The notes: generated by a model not told the origin, from the letters alone. A stretch of DNA of 64,000 nucleotides from Flaccisagitta enflata (GCA_965153355.1 OZ231128.1:50344001-50408000); one strand, 5' to 3'; shown: positions 9,935-21,187, numbered from the stretch's first letter. Numbers and translations: made by a program.

Positions 9935-10146
9935 ATGATACTCAACTGTACTATTTGATACACATTGTATTAAATGTAACATGAAAATTTAGAGTGAGTT
10001 TATGGAAAAATCATGAGATTAAAAAAAAAGATCACTTGTGTTATTTTTACGGGGAGACGAGGAGAGACGTGGTGGCGAGACTTCCATGGCTGAGATAAGA
10101 CTGTTTTCATGTTTTCATAAGTGCTACGCATACTCATAGTATTACA

Positions 10147-10148
10147 GA

Positions 10149-10200
<52 letters not shown>

Positions 10201-10240
10201 TGTCTTTCTTTATTTCTTTCTTACGATCTCTGCATTACTT
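10147..10240. repeat. (CTTT)n microsatellite
   Basis: About thirteen CTTT units, then degenerate units. Confidence 0.9.
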
Positions 10241-10486
10241 ATTTGCTTTGTAATACATCATTGACATTCTATATACCTTCTCCTAAAATCAACTACGACT
10301 TTCTCATTTTGTTCATGCATTGACTGTGATACTTACTCTGATATATTCTCTGATACCTTATTATATACAATTTGCCTTTTCATGAATATATATCTTTACA
10401 TACGAAAAAAAAGCTATCCTATTGATATTTGAAAACTAAGATGGCAGATTAATGGTCAGATACTGTTTTTTTTTAAGGAAGGATGG

Positions 10487-10593
10487 GCGGTCGCTAGTAT
10501 GCACTGTCGCTAGTATATGGTTGTTGCTAGTACGGATATCGCTAGTATATGGGTGTTGCTAGTTATAAAGGTGCTTTGTTGCACCTATTAAAA
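10487..10593 (+). mobile_element. GCTAGTA tandem units with subfamily C 3' end
   Basis: Four or five units of TCGCTAGTATATGG/GTTGCTAG lead into AGTTATAAAGGTGCTTTGTT and GCACCTA, the subfamily C 3' hairpin. The usual C body is absent. Confidence 0.5.
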
Positions 10594-10756
10594 ACACTAT
10601 ATCTTTGAAAAAAAATCGCCATTCCTCGTTTTGAGAGAGTAAGATAACTAAGATATGCTTGATACCGGGCCAGTGTGCCTTGTCGAATCTGCACATTGGG
10701 TTGCCTGAGATCAAAATACACTATGGGCGGAAGTGAAAGAAAATACATTATAAGCT

Positions 10757-10914
10757 AACAAGGCCAAGTAAGCCAATAGGTGCGACGTGTGGATTGTCAA
10801 ACAAATGCATTACGAACTAATCAACCAACCAACCAACTGACCAACCAACCAACTGACGGACCAACCAACCGACAGACATAGCCAGTTATAGAGGTGCTTT
10901 GTTGCACCTAAAAA
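10757..10914 (+). mobile_element. subfamily C element
   Basis: ACAAGGCCAAGTAAGCCAAT, the word AGGTGCGACGTGTGGATT, a CAACCAACC/GACGGACC tract, ATAGCCAGTTATAG, then the hairpin AGGTGCTTTGTTGCACCT and AAAAA. Confidence 0.75.
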
Positions 10915-11089
10915 CATAGAAATAGGATCAAAATTATTCATATGTTGTTTTTAATAGGTAAAACAATCATGATTTATTATATGTTATAAAATTTGCAGTG
11001 CTGCTCCTTTTTAATTGGATTCATATATTTTTTGTCATGGGCTACGTGACTCTATACCACGCTAAATTTCTTATGCTTCAAGATTTTTT

Positions 11090-11720
11090 GTCATCTAAAT
11101 TTTCACTTCAAAAATTTTCACTCTAGAAATTTTCACCTCAAAAATTTTCACTTCTAAAAGTTTCACTTTAAAAATTTTCACTTCAAAAATTTTTGTTACA
11201 AAAATATTCACTTCAAATATTTTCTTGACAAAAATTTTTCTAATAAAAACTTGCCCTTCAAAAAATTTTTTCACAAATTTTTTCTCTAAATTTTTTTCAC
11301 TTAAATTTTCACTTAAAAATTTATATTTCAAAATTTTTACTTCTCAAAATTTCACTTCAAAAAATTTCATTTCAAAGATTTTCACTACAAAGATTTTCAT
11401 TTCAAAAATTTTCATGATAAAAATTTTCATGACAAAAATTTTCATGTCAAAATTTTTCACAACAAAAATTTTCACGACAAAAATTTTCATGACAAAAATT
11501 TTTATTTCTAAAAATTTCACTTTGAAAATTTTTTTTGCTCGAATTTTGTTCGACTTATTTTTTTTTCATTTAAATTTCCACTTCAAAAATTTTCAGTTAA
11601 AAAAAAAATTTCAAATTATTATTTTCAAATTTGTAACGTTGAAAATTCTCTTTTCTTTTTTTTTTAATTCTTTTAAAAATAGAAAAAAAAGTTTCCAGCA
11701 TCAAAGATTTTCTATTTAAA
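11090..11720. repeat. degenerate 15-16 bp AT-rich tandem repeat
   Basis: Units of AAAAATTTTCACTTCA with variants (CATGACA, CACAACA). Frames read as KIFMTKIF-like or FEVKIFEVK-like repeats and are not credible genes. Confidence 0.85.
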
Positions 11721-12062
11721 ACCAATTATTGCATAAATTACTTTTTATATCTAAAATAAAAGGCATGATCAATCATTTTTGTTATTTTTGCTAAAAGATT
11801 ATGTACAATTTTTCTTTTTTAACACTTTCATATCTTCAACATATTTTTCAATATCAATAGAAAAATAAGAAACTTGTTTTCTTGTTAATTTTCCTCTTTT
11901 TTAAGTTATCTTTTATTTTATATTTATTTTGGTGCCTTTGAGCCCACAGTGTATTTTGTATCATTTTGGTGCATAGTGGGTGGTCAAGGTCAAACCCTTT
12001 GCATCAGCGGCAATCAAGTGAGAGAGTCGAAATGTTCGCTCCTTTTCGTTCATCCATTTAAA
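11721..12062. other. AT-rich intergenic DNA
   Basis: No feature seen. Confidence 0.4.
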
Positions 12063-12297
<235 letters not shown>

Positions 12298-12299
12298 CT

Positions 12300-12945
12300 C
12301 TGGTCAGTCGATATGCTGCGATCAAACCGTCTATATGCGCAGCGAGCGCAAGTACGAAGACATAGAGTTATAACTGGTTCTATACATGAAGATATAAATG
12401 CTTTGTCCTAAAGAAGGCAAAAATGTAAAAAAAAATGCTCTTGATGGCAGCATGCAAGCGATAACAAGATGCGGCGCACGGCGCTTTATCTTGTGGTATT
12501 TGGGCCAGGTAATATCTCCATTTAAGTATGTCTCATGTAAATTCACTTTTAGCGAAATTGACCTTGAGTGTATTTTTGTTTTCATTTGAGTGTGTTTTCA
12601 TCTAAGTGCGTCTTTAATTTTCAACATTTTAGCGCGCATTATCCTTCACTCGCTTAGGCTCAGGCTTGGGTTGTTCTGGTATGATTGCGTATATTTTTGG
12701 AGCGCGATTGACTTGCTTTCGTTTAAGGAAGGCTTTGCAAAAATTCTTTTTCCTATTTCTTTTGCGTAATCATAACTTAATCGAATTGTGGAGAAAAGCC
12801 AGATGTTGAGCTAAACTCCTCTATGTTCGCTGTCGGCTTTCTGCGTTTGTCTCAATTTGATTAACCGCTGTTCTAGGGGCCCTGCCCTGTCCTGCCAAAT
12901 GGATGGAAATGAACCAAAACTTAGTTCTTCTCGCTCTGCGCTGCT
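12300..12945. other. intergenic DNA, no feature seen
   Basis: No supported gene, although base composition is less AT-rich than nearby DNA. Confidence 0.4.
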
Positions 12946-12947
12946 CT

Positions 12948-12949
<2 letters not shown>

Positions 12950-13022
<73 letters not shown>

Positions 13023-13070
13023 CCACTGTCTCGCTTTCTCTTTTTCTCTTTCTCTCTCTCTGTCTCTTTC
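12950..13070. repeat. (CT)n microsatellite
   Basis: About 35 CT units, then interrupted CTTT. Confidence 0.95.
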
Positions 13071-13153
13071 GCTAATTTTTTTGTGCTTCTAATTCCTGTG
13101 GTTATCGAATTGAAAAAAAAGAGAACAATACCACGGTTATGTTAGTTAACATT

Positions 13154-13159
13154 GGTTTA
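13154..13159 (-). promoter_or_regulatory. candidate poly(A) signal ATTAAA
   Basis: TTTAAT on plus gives ATTAAA on minus, about 260 bases beyond the stop codon of the gene at 13417. No canonical AATAAA was seen nearer. Confidence 0.3.
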
Positions 13160-13416
13160 ATTCATGTAAATGCATGCATTCGCAGAATCAAAACGCAAAA
13201 TCCCGTTGCATCCCAATTACTTCCCTCTCCCCCCCCCCCCCGTTCCCGTTTTCGTTTTTGCCCGTTTCCCCCACAATGAAGTCAAAACGTGTAACATGTT
13301 ACTCGTAAAGATACAATGAAACAATGTATGAAATGGTTAGATTATTAATAAAAGCAACACAATGTAGTTCAAGCTTTAACGAGAAAGTTTCAAAAATGAC
13401 AATGTTTGTAATTTGC

Positions 13417-15669
13417 TTAAGAAAGGCTGGGAATTTCTAAAGACAGCTTGGTGGTTGGTTCATTTTGAAACGGAAGCGTGAATGTGAAGGCTGCTTGAAC
13501 GTCTTGCCGTTGGAATAAACCATCGATGCTAGGTGCTTTTCTGATCTTTTGTAGCGTCGTCGTCACTTCCTCAACGATTTCCTCCTCCATTTCTTCCTCT
13601 GACTCTTCTTCGTCTTCCTTGTGGTTTTCCTCAGCTTGTAATCTCGATACTCCTGCCCCGCCCTCCACGGCCGTCTCCGTGGCGCAAAGTCTTTCCTCGA
13701 TGACTTCTTCGACGGATTCTTCGACCGCCTCCTCCGTCGATTGCTCGGCTTCCGCTGCCGCCATCCATGACAATCTCTTCTCGACGATCCTCTCGGTCAG
13801 ATCTTCTTCCAATTGCCCCTCGTTTTCATTCTGTTCAATTGGTTTCTCCGATTTCTTGAAGTCGTTTTCTTCGATCTTGAATTCGAGCTTGACTTCGTGC
13901 TTGCCTTCTTCCTGTTCCTGGCACACTTGCACCAGGTCGACGTTGCTGCCCATCTCTTTCGAGAAGCAGCTAAGATGGACTTTTTCGCGTTCTTCACTGC
14001 CAATCGCGATATTGTCCAAGGAGGAAGTGAAGCTCATTTTCCTTAAAAGCGGTGGCTTGTTGTTTTCGGCCACTTCGGACGTGCTTCCGGAATTTTCTTT
14101 CGAGAAGCAAATGAGATGTACTTGCTTTTGGTCCTCTCCTCCGATCGCGATGTTGTCGAGGGAGGAAGTGAAGCTAGTTTTCCGCAAAAGCACCGGTCGC
14201 TCCATCTTCATTTTCATTTCCTGCCTTTCTTCTTCTTCCTCTGTCGCTTTCTTGAGACATTCGATTGATGAAGTGAAGGTCTTCTTTTCGCGGCTAATTG
14301 ACTTCAAATGAACTTTCTCCGCTTCGTCTCCTTCTTCCTTAAGAAGCTTCTTTGGTCTTCTATAGGCCACGGGTTTGGCAGCTGCGTCATCTTCAGCAGG
14401 CGATGCATCTTTCGATGACTTTTTGGTTTTGACGGACTCTGGTTGAATCATCTCCGCATTTTGTTGCTGAGTAAGCTTTTCTTGTTTCTCTTCAGCCAAT
14501 GATAGAATGGCTGCTTCATCTTTTGTAATTGCCTCATCCTTGGATGAATTTTCCTTATTTACCTGTTTCAATTGCACCTTTTCAACTTGCCCTTTTTCTT
14601 GCGCCACTCTTTTTGATCTTCTCAAGGCCAAGGATCGAGCAATCTCGTCATCGTCGTCGTCATCGATCGCCGATGTATTATCCTTGGATGATTTTTGGCG
14701 GTCAATGGGCTTCAACTGAACTTTTTCCGCTTCTTCCTCTTCCCGCGTGAGCCTCCTTGGTCTCCTGAAAGCCAATGGTTTGGCGGCGGCGTCATCCTCC
14801 GCCAGTGCCGGTTTCTGAGGCGCCTTTTTCTTGCCCTCCGCGGCGTCATCTTCCACGGACAGCGCCTGGGCGGGCGAGGCGTCTTTCTTCTTCAATCTGT
14901 CGAGGGAACTTTTAATGTCGTGATACTCCTCGTCATTCGCCTCAAACTTGGTTTCTCTCAAGACTCTTTGGCGCGTGACGGAGGAAGCTCTTTCCTCTCT
15001 CCTCATCCCCATGGAAGAAGAAGAGACGGTGGTCTCTTCTCCTTCCCCCACTGGGATGGGTTTCAGGCTGACTTGTTCCACTTCGAACTTGCTCTGATCG
15101 CCTTGAACGCGTTTGGCCTTCTTGAGGCTGACGTTGGCAAATTCGGCCGTCGTCTCGGAAGTGGCGCTACCACGGCGCGATGACGACAACGACGACGACA
15201 TTTCGACCTTCTTGAGAAGAGACGCGGCGCTCGCCGACATTTCGCCGCGACTGCCGGAATCCAATCGCGAGGGACTTCCGGCGCGGGATCCCGGCTTCGA
15301 TCCGGTCTTCTTAAGAACGACGCCTTTGAATTCTGGCTGTGGCTTGTCTTCAGACGCGGTCGAGTTGCGTCTCGACAGCACGGTCTTGTTGATAGCCGTC
15401 AAGGATGTGAAAGAAGCGCTTCTCGATAAGTTGGTGTTGGAGGAAGACATTGATGACGCCTCCACAACGGCGTTCCTCTTGAGCGTGCTCCTCTTATGGG
15501 CTTGTTCGTCAGTCAGTTGTTCTCTACTCGGCGTTCTCCTGAGTGCCACTCGACGGAACTCCGGCACGGAAGCGTCGCCGGTGGGCGTGGCGCCACGCGA
15601 AAGGCGATTTCCACCCAATAAAATGTCGCGAGTCTGGGATCCAGTGCGCTCCGTCGTCTTGAGAGTCAC
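13417..15669 (-). CDS. exon 3 of [DE]F-x-x-V-x-L-[KR] repeat protein
   Basis: Terminal exon, 750 codons and a stop, of a gene coding about 889 residues with the exons at 16772-17042 and 17459-17604. The acceptor is TTTTAAAACTCAG before GTG (Val140); the intron is phase 0, so the GTG is internal and not a start. The protein is low in aromatics, rich in Ser, Lys and Glu, and probably disordered. Its motif recurs: DFYKVTLK (136-143, built across the splice), EFRRVALR (about 176), EFKGVVLK (252) and EFANVSLK (315), with later relatives EQVSLKP, EKVQLKP, EKVQLKQ and EKVHLKS. RSASFTSL and KTSFTSSL serine blocks look like kinase sites. Acidic stretches near the C-terminus may form helices. The motif recalls short actin- or myosin-binding linear repeats of muscle and cytoskeletal proteins, but no family was recognised. 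Confidence 0.85.
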   Translation of the reverse strand: MTLKTTERTGSQTRDILLGGNRLSRGATPTGDASVPEFRRVALRRTPSREQLTDEQAHKRSTLKRNAVVEASSMSSSNTNLSRSASFTSLTAINKTVLSRRNSTASEDKPQPEFKGVVLKKTGSKPGSRAGSPSRLDSGSRGEMSASAASLLKKVEMSSSLSSSRRGSATSETTAEFANVSLKKAKRVQGDQSKFEVEQVSLKPIPVGEGEETTVSSSSMGMRREERASSVTRQRVLRETKFEANDEEYHDIKSSLDRLKKKDASPAQALSVEDDAAEGKKKAPQKPALAEDDAAAKPLAFRRPRRLTREEEEAEKVQLKPIDRQKSSKDNTSAIDDDDDDEIARSLALRRSKRVAQEKGQVEKVQLKQVNKENSSKDEAITKDEAAILSLAEEKQEKLTQQQNAEMIQPESVKTKKSSKDASPAEDDAAAKPVAYRRPKKLLKEEGDEAEKVHLKSISREKKTFTSSIECLKKATEEEEERQEMKMKMERPVLLRKTSFTSSLDNIAIGGEDQKQVHLICFSKENSGSTSEVAENNKPPLLRKMSFTSSLDNIAIGSEEREKVHLSCFSKEMGSNVDLVQVCQEQEEGKHEVKLEFKIEENDFKKSEKPIEQNENEGQLEEDLTERIVEKRLSWMAAAEAEQSTEEAVEESVEEVIEERLCATETAVEGGAGVSRLQAEENHKEDEEESEEEMEEEIVEEVTTTLQKIRKAPSIDGLFQRQDVQAAFTFTLPFQNEPTTKLSLEIPSLS

Positions 15670-15949
15670 CTGAGTTTTAAAACGATTTAATGGGCGAAGG
15701 AAGGTTTTTTTTTTATCAAAATATATCCAAGAACTGTGAGAAATGATATGAGAGAACTGAAAGTAAGAAATGATATGAGAGAACTGAAATGGACAAACGT
15801 TTTCTGGTCGCGGTTTTCAATCAATCATTGAAAGAGGAATAAATAACAGCAGGATAAAAGATAATCGATAAAATACCCGGATGAGAAGAAAGGTGAAAGA
15901 AAAAGGATATTAGTGGAAGCCGAAAAGTAAAAACAGAAAAAAGTATTTA

Positions 15950-16165
15950 CGAAAAAAAAAAGAAAAAAAAAGAGAAAGAGAAAAAATAGAAAAAAAGAGA
16001 AAAAATAGAAAAAGAGAAAAAGAGAAAAAGAGAAAGAGAAAAGAAAGAGAAAGAGAAAAAGAGAAAAAGAGAAAAAAGAAGAAAAGAGAGAAAAGAGAAA
16101 AAGAGAAAAAGAGAAAAAGAGAAAAAGAGAAAAAGAGAAAAAGAGAAAAAGAGAAAGAAAAGAGA
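15950..16165. repeat. GAAAAA/GAAA repeat in intron 2
   Basis: Irregular AGAAAA-type array inside intron 2 of the minus-strand gene. Phe/Ser/Leu-rich frames over it are artefacts. Confidence 0.9.
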
Positions 16166-16182
16166 GAAAAGAAAAACAAGGC

Positions 16183-16328
16183 CGGATACACCAATACCAG
16201 TTATGGACAGGTGGGCAACGCGTTTTCACACTTTTTGACCCGTGTTAACGGACGGACGGACTAACGGACCGACAGACGGACGGACGGACGGACAAAGGCT
16301 CTTATAGAGTTGCGTGTCCGCAACTAAA
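16183..16328 (+). mobile_element. subfamily B element in intron 2
   Basis: ACAAGGCCGGATACACC start, a shortened middle, a (GGAC)n tract and the hairpin AGTTGCGTGTCCGCAACT before AAAAA, set in GAAA-rich DNA on both sides and antisense to the host gene. Confidence 0.75.
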
Positions 16329-16394
16329 AAAGAAAAAAGAGAGAAAAAAAAAGAAATAAAGAAAAAAAGGGAAGTAGATTGTGAAGAGAAAGAA

Positions 16395-16398
16395 AGGA

Positions 16399-16467
<69 letters not shown>

Positions 16468-16715
16468 AAACTAAAAGAAGAAATTAATGCAAATGATAAA
16501 AGAAGAAATTAATGCAAATGATAAAAGAAGAAATTAATGGAAATGATAAAAGAAGAAATTAGTGGAAATGATAAAAGAAGAAATTAATGGAAATGATAAA
16601 AGAAGAAATTAATGGAAATGATAAAAGAAGAAATTAATGGAAATGATAAAAGAAAAAAGAAAAAAGAAAAAAGAAAAAAGAAAAAAGAAAAAAGAAAAAA
16701 GAAATAAATGATAGA
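16395..16715. repeat. (GAAA)n and 25-bp minisatellite in intron 2
   Basis: A GAAA array (16400-16470) is followed by about seven copies of a 25-bp unit (core AGAAGAAATTAATGGAAATG) to about 16650, then AAAAAAG units. Confidence 0.9.
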
Positions 16716-16771
16716 AAAATGAAAGAAAAAAACTGAGGAGCGAGCCCTCGGATAATTTTTAACTCACGTAC

Positions 16772-17042
16772 CTTGTAGAAATCTGGAAGTGACTCGTCCA
16801 GCAGCTCTTCTTCCGGCAAGGGCGAGTTGCTGCGGGAAATGGATCTTGATCTGGGAGGCGTCGGGCGGATCGCGATCTTTTCGACTGAGGGGATCTTCTT
16901 GAGTGCATTCTTCAAAATTTCGGGATCGACGGCGCCCTCTGGGCATCCGCTGGCGCCGGTTTTGACGTTAGCGGTGTCACGAGAGGGCGTGGTACCACGT
17001 GAGAATGTGCGAGTGGAACGTGAAGCTGATGAACTACGTTGG
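16772..17042 (-). CDS. exon 2 of [DE]F-x-x-V-x-L-[KR] repeat protein
   Basis: Internal exon of 271 bases. The acceptor TCATCTCCATCCCCACAG precedes 17042 and the donor is AAG|GTACGTGAG after 16772. It completes the Arg codon split after exon 1 and ends in phase 0. It encodes a Ser/Arg-rich stretch (QRSSSASRSTRTFSRGTTPS), a short helix-like segment (DPEILKNALKKIPSVEKIAI), an RSRSISRSNSP serine-arginine patch and the start of the first F-x-x-V-x-L motif (LPDFYK). Frame continuity over both junctions supports it strongly. Confidence 0.85.
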
Positions 17043-17109
17043 CTGTGGGGATGGAGATGAGGAAAATATCCGGTTAGAATTTGTAACATCGCACTATACC
17101 GGTTTATTC

Positions 17110-17219
17110 TCTGTCTTTCTCTTTTGTCTTTTTTCTCTTTCTTTCTTTTTTTCTCTTTCTTTCTTTCTTTCTATCTTTCTTTCTTTCTTTCTTTCATTAT
17201 TTGTTTGTTTGTTCCTTTT

Positions 17220-17275
<56 letters not shown>

Positions 17276-17360
17276 TATTTCTTTATTTCTTTAATTGTTT
17301 GTTTGTTCGTTCTTTTTTTTTGTTCTTTCTTTCTTGCTTTCTTTCTCTCTTTTTACTTTT
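17110..17360. repeat. (CTTT)n microsatellite in intron 1
   Basis: CTTT units with GTTTGTTTGTTC interruptions fill most of intron 1 (17043-17458). Confidence 0.9.
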
Positions 17361-17458
17361 TTCCTCACGTTTGTCATTTTCTTCCTATCCATGAATTTGT
17401 AATTTTCTATCATTCATATCATTCTTCATCGGCTAATTTGGGCGCTATTGTCACTTAC

Positions 17459-17604
17459 CGAAATTCGAAGTGGTTCGGGCCGGCGAAGTATGTTTCCATT
17501 GCTTTCTTTGGTCCGGCCCCGACGGGAATGGGCGGCTTGTTTTCTTGGGTGGGTGACATTTTGTCGGATGGAATTTGGGACTCGACGACCTGAGATGGTG
17601 CCAT
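17459..17604 (-). CDS. exon 1 of [DE]F-x-x-V-x-L-[KR] repeat protein
   Basis: First coding exon, 146 bases. It starts at ATG 17604-17602 (MAPSQVVESQIPSDK...) and ends at donor TTTCG|GTAAGTGA, splitting an Arg codon that exon 2 completes. No signal peptide is seen; the start is Pro/Ser/Gln-rich, so the product is likely cytoplasmic. The ATG was chosen because it is the first in the open frame, the frame joins exon 2 correctly, and a TATA box lies about 380 bases upstream. Smaller than the other exons, it has no recognisable domain. Confidence 0.75.
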
Positions 17605-17982
17605 GATGAGGAAGTGTATCGTTTTGGGTTTAATAGGAATTGAGAGGAAAAGAAAATGGTTTGTCGGATGAAAGTTGGTGATTTGGTGAGGATAGCTTAG
17701 TTTCTTGATGTGTTTGGTTTTTTTTGCGCTTTCTTTTAGTTTTGGTTACAGGTTAGTTACTTTTGTTTTGTTTGTTTTTTTGTTATTGCTTCGCGAAGTT
17801 AAGGTTGCTGTTTCGTTTCGTTGCTTTGGTTTATTGTTTTGGTTTGATGGAATGGTTTTGTTAGCTTTGATGTTGATTAGCTTTTTTTAAGTTGTTACTT
17901 AGCAGGCTGGATGTTGGTACCTGTTCTAGCTTCGATGGTTTTTGGCTTGGTTGGTTGCTTATCGATTTGAGGCGAACCCCCT
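17605..17982. other. probable 5' untranslated and promoter-proximal DNA
   Basis: Between the TATA box and start codon of the minus-strand gene. T/G-rich on plus, with no coding signal. Confidence 0.45.
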
Positions 17983-17990
17983 CTTTTATA
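17983..17990 (-). promoter_or_regulatory. TATA box for the gene at 13417-17604
   Basis: Minus strand reads CACTATAAAAGAGGGGG. A start site about 30 bases downstream would give a 5' leader of roughly 350 bases. Inferred from sequence only. Confidence 0.5.
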
Positions 17991-18174
17991 GTGACTCTCC
18001 CTTCGACTTTCATCGTTTTCGATCGATACCCTGCAGCGATGTGCGGGTCGACTTCCTTGTAATATCCAAAGTGTAAATTTGATTAATTCTTTAATTATTA
18101 TCAGATATTTAGTTTACCACATTTTATATTATGAGTTCATCTTTTTCCTTATATCCATAGAAAGGTGCTAATGC

Positions 18175-18534
18175 AAGGTGTGAACCCCCCAAAAACTGTA
18201 GCACCCCTACCTAAAACTTCAATTAATTACATTACAGAGATTTTTGGGGTAAAAAAAGAATATGTGTATGAATACAAGCGGCGCTATCAGAGCGATTTTT
18301 AAATTTTGACCTTTAACTCAAGATATAGCTTATAAAAGTGTTAAAATTACCTATTTTTAAATATTCACAAAATTACGGATTTTATGCTATTGCTTTGAAC
18401 TGGAGTGGAAATTTCAAAATCACTTTTGTAATGCCATTTGTATAGTCTTAAGCTAGGATTTACAATTAGGCACAAATCACATATTGCTGTTGATCTCTAA
18501 GGGGAGTTCTACAGTTTTGGGGGGTTAACACCTT
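18175..18534. mobile_element. 360-bp inverted-repeat element
   Basis: AAGGTGTGAACCCCCCAAAA at the left faces TTTTGGGGGGTTAACACCTT at the right, and the match continues into CTGTAG. No transposase frame, and no clear target duplication. Confidence 0.65.
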
Positions 18535-18539
18535 TTATC

Positions 18540-19435
18540 GATCTTTCTTCTGTAATTTGCCCTTGCATTTACTGTGAAACATCATCAAACTGTTCAAATG
18601 ATGACATAGTTTCCTTTCCTAGGGTTTTTCTAAAAACGTAAAATTTAACAAAGGGTCCCAGTATGCATGCGCATTGCATTGCCTGACCGTTCATGGCCTT
18701 TGTTGACAGGGTAGTTACTTTACAAGATTTTTTTTTTCTTTTCTTTGAAAATTTGGTCGAGAACCAACTGTACAGTTATATCGATCCCTTCATCCACGTC
18801 ATGCGTGGGTGGGTGATCTTAAAATCGAAATGAAATTAGATGATGATAAAGAAAAATATGAAAAAGAACGATCTGGATGAAGCATAACATTGGCAAGGGT
18901 CTGATGGTGGGTTTGTGGGTTGTTCGGTCGAGGGGGAGTGGAAAGAGAGAGAACAATACGCGAAAACCGATGTGCATCCGTGCCTTAACAACACTTCATG
19001 CGCAGGAGAAAGGGTAACAGAACACGAAGATTGTGTTTTGACATGTAGCTACAATACGGAATAGATGTTTCAACGATATACACCACGACGATGATGTATG
19101 TTTTTGATTTATTAGAAGGCGTTTGAATGAAATACGGTGTGGATATGGATCTGAAGGAATATGACCGCCCCGTGCCGCCAATTGCCCATACTTCTTTTAA
19201 CATTAAGATTTACTGCGATTGCGAGTGAATGATTTAGAGAGGAGCTCGCTTATGTTTTGTGGGGAAAGAGGCGGAAAATTATGATCGCGGCCTGGTCATT
19301 GACGTCAGGTGTTACGCAATTTGGAGGCGTTGACGTAGTGAGTTTGAATGTATTACTACAGTCGGGGTCGGTCTGTTTGTATATTTCCTTTATATCACGA
19401 CCCTTGCCCTCAAGGTCACCGTGTATCAGAATTCT
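18540..19435. other. intergenic DNA, no feature seen
   Basis: Lies between the minus-strand gene and the first visible DNAJC13 exon. No upstream DNAJC13 exon was recognised here. Confidence 0.4.
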
Positions 19436-19438
19436 TAA

Positions 19439-19575
<137 letters not shown>

Positions 19576-19587
19576 TCACCCCATCAG

Positions 19588-19727
19588 ACTGATGACTTGC
19601 AAATGGTGACCGAAGCAGCGATGAAGCTGTTCATCCATAAACCAGAAATGATGGATGGTCTCCCTTCCACTGGCATTGTAACACGCGTCTTCCAAATTAT
19701 GGCCAAAGGAAGCCCAACCACTGGCAG
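19588..19727 (+). CDS. DNAJC13: DNAJC13/RME-8, C-terminal exon a
   Basis: First visible exon of a DNAJC13 (RME-8) homologue, an endosomal DnaJ-domain protein that works with Hsc70, sorting nexins and the WASH complex in early-endosome sorting. Only the C-terminal helical-repeat end is present. The acceptor CACCCCATCAG and donor CTGGCAG|GTGGTA bound 140 bases encoding TDDLQMVTEAAMKLFIHKPE and on to a split Ser codon. The segment resembles the armadillo-like repeats of the family. DNAJC13 proteins usually exceed 2,000 residues; about 229 are encoded here. Upstream exons must lie left of the window, beyond the minus-strand gene, or be lost. Confidence 0.75.
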
Positions 19728-19792
19728 GTGGTATACAATTTCTTTGCGACACTCTTTTATCTGTTGTATTCAGCACACATTCCCCCCACACA

Positions 19793-19843
19793 CACATGCC
19801 CACACACACACACATGCCCACACATACACACATGCCCACACAT

Positions 19844-19929
<86 letters not shown>

Positions 19930-19955
19930 AATGATACACACACACACACATTATC
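19793..19955. repeat. (CA)n microsatellite in intron
   Basis: CA array with CATGCCCACA interruptions, inside the 316-base intron between DNAJC13 exons a and b. Confidence 0.95.
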
Positions 19956-20043
19956 ATACTGACACTCCCTTTCACACTCCCTCTCACACACTCCTTCTCA
20001 CTCACTAATACAACCTCCTGATCCCCCCATCCCGTTTCATCAG

Positions 20044-20302
20044 TACCGCCCTCGAATTGGCTCATTTATTGGCGTCGAGTCCCACTTGCGTGTCATCGAT
20101 GACGTCCTTTAACGCCATCGCCCCAATCAAAGCCGCGTTGTTGGCGCGTCCCGACATGGCGTACTGCGCCATCGACACCCTCTATCGGATGTTTAAAGGA
20201 TCCATTCACGGCGAGTTGGTGGCGCAAATGCTGCAGACGGAAATGATCCAGTTGCTGCTCGGGGCGTTGGAAGGGAAGAGAATCACCGTCGATGGCAATT
20301 CG
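20044..20302 (+). CDS. DNAJC13: DNAJC13/RME-8, C-terminal exon b
   Basis: Acceptor CGTTTCATCAG, donor AATTCG|GTATGC, 259 bases. The first T completes the Ser codon from exon a and the exon ends in phase 0. It encodes ALELAHLLASSPTCVSSMTS followed by PIKAALLARPDMAYCAIDTL, then the helix MLQTEMIQLLLGALEGK. This matches the DNAJC13 pattern of helical repeats ending in a leucine-rich LLxxLEG segment just before the LKA(M/L) helix. It is the most protein-like exon of this gene in the window. Confidence 0.85.
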
Positions 20303-20679
20303 GTATGCATTGATGCAGATGGAGTGAATCTTGTGGTTCAACCGCATGCAGATGGAATGAATCATCTGGCTTTACTGCTTTGCATTATGGCCATTTTGGG
20401 CTATTTCCTGAATGGCCGTCAGTGATCTTCCATGGAATACTTTAGACCAATTTTATGGAAAATGGACCAGTAGTTTCTTTGTCCCCAACGAACTGTTTTC
20501 GTTGGTGACTATGAAGTAGCGGTGATACGTAGTCTGTCGTCTGTCTGTCTGTTGTCTGTTGTTTGTTGTTTAAAATCTATCTTTGGAACCAAACTTCAGA
20601 ATTTTATGAAACTGTACCAGAGTTGTTTATAGGTTAATAAGAGCTGGAGTACCAATTTTCAAAAAAAACTTTTACTTCA

Positions 20680-21187
20680 ACTAGTGTCATCATCTTCAAC
20701 TAGTGTCATCATCTTCAACTAGTGTCATCATCTTCAACAAGTGTCATCATCTTCAACAAGTGTCATCATCTTCAACTAGTGTCATCATCTTCAACTAGTG
20801 TCATCATCTTCAACTAGTGTCATCATCTTCAACTAGTGTCATCCTTCAACTAATATCTTCAACTAGTGTCATCATCTTCAACTAGTGTCATCAACTTCAA
20901 CTAGTGTCATCAACTTCAACTAGTGTCATCATCTTCAACTAGTGTCATCATCTTCAACTAGTGTCATCATCTTCAACTAGTGTCATCATCTTCAACTAGT
21001 GTCATCATCTTCAACTAGTGTCATCATCTTCAACTAGTGTCATCATCTTCAACTAGTGTCATCATCTTCAACTAGTGTCATCATCTTCAACTAGTGTCAT
21101 CATCTTCAACTAGTGTCATCATCTTCAACTAGTGTCATCATCTTCAACTAGTGTCATCATCTTCAACTAGTGTCATCATCTTCAACT
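20680..21187. repeat. 19-bp minisatellite in intron
   Basis: About 26 units of TCTTCAACTAGTGTCATCA, with a few variants (AACAAG, CAACTTC, one truncated pair near 20840-20860). It sits in the intron between DNAJC13 exons b and c. Confidence 0.95.

Noticed and set aside
11095-11719. Lys/Ile/Phe repeat frames on both strands
   Set aside because: Translation of a degenerate 15-16 bp AT-rich repeat.
13526-14311. 261-residue plus-strand frame
   Set aside because: Antisense shadow of exon 3 of the minus-strand gene, Ser-rich as expected from Glu/Lys codons read backwards.
20680-21187. CRISPR-like regular repeat
   Set aside because: Units are contiguous 19-bp tandem copies without unique spacers, in an intron of an animal gene.
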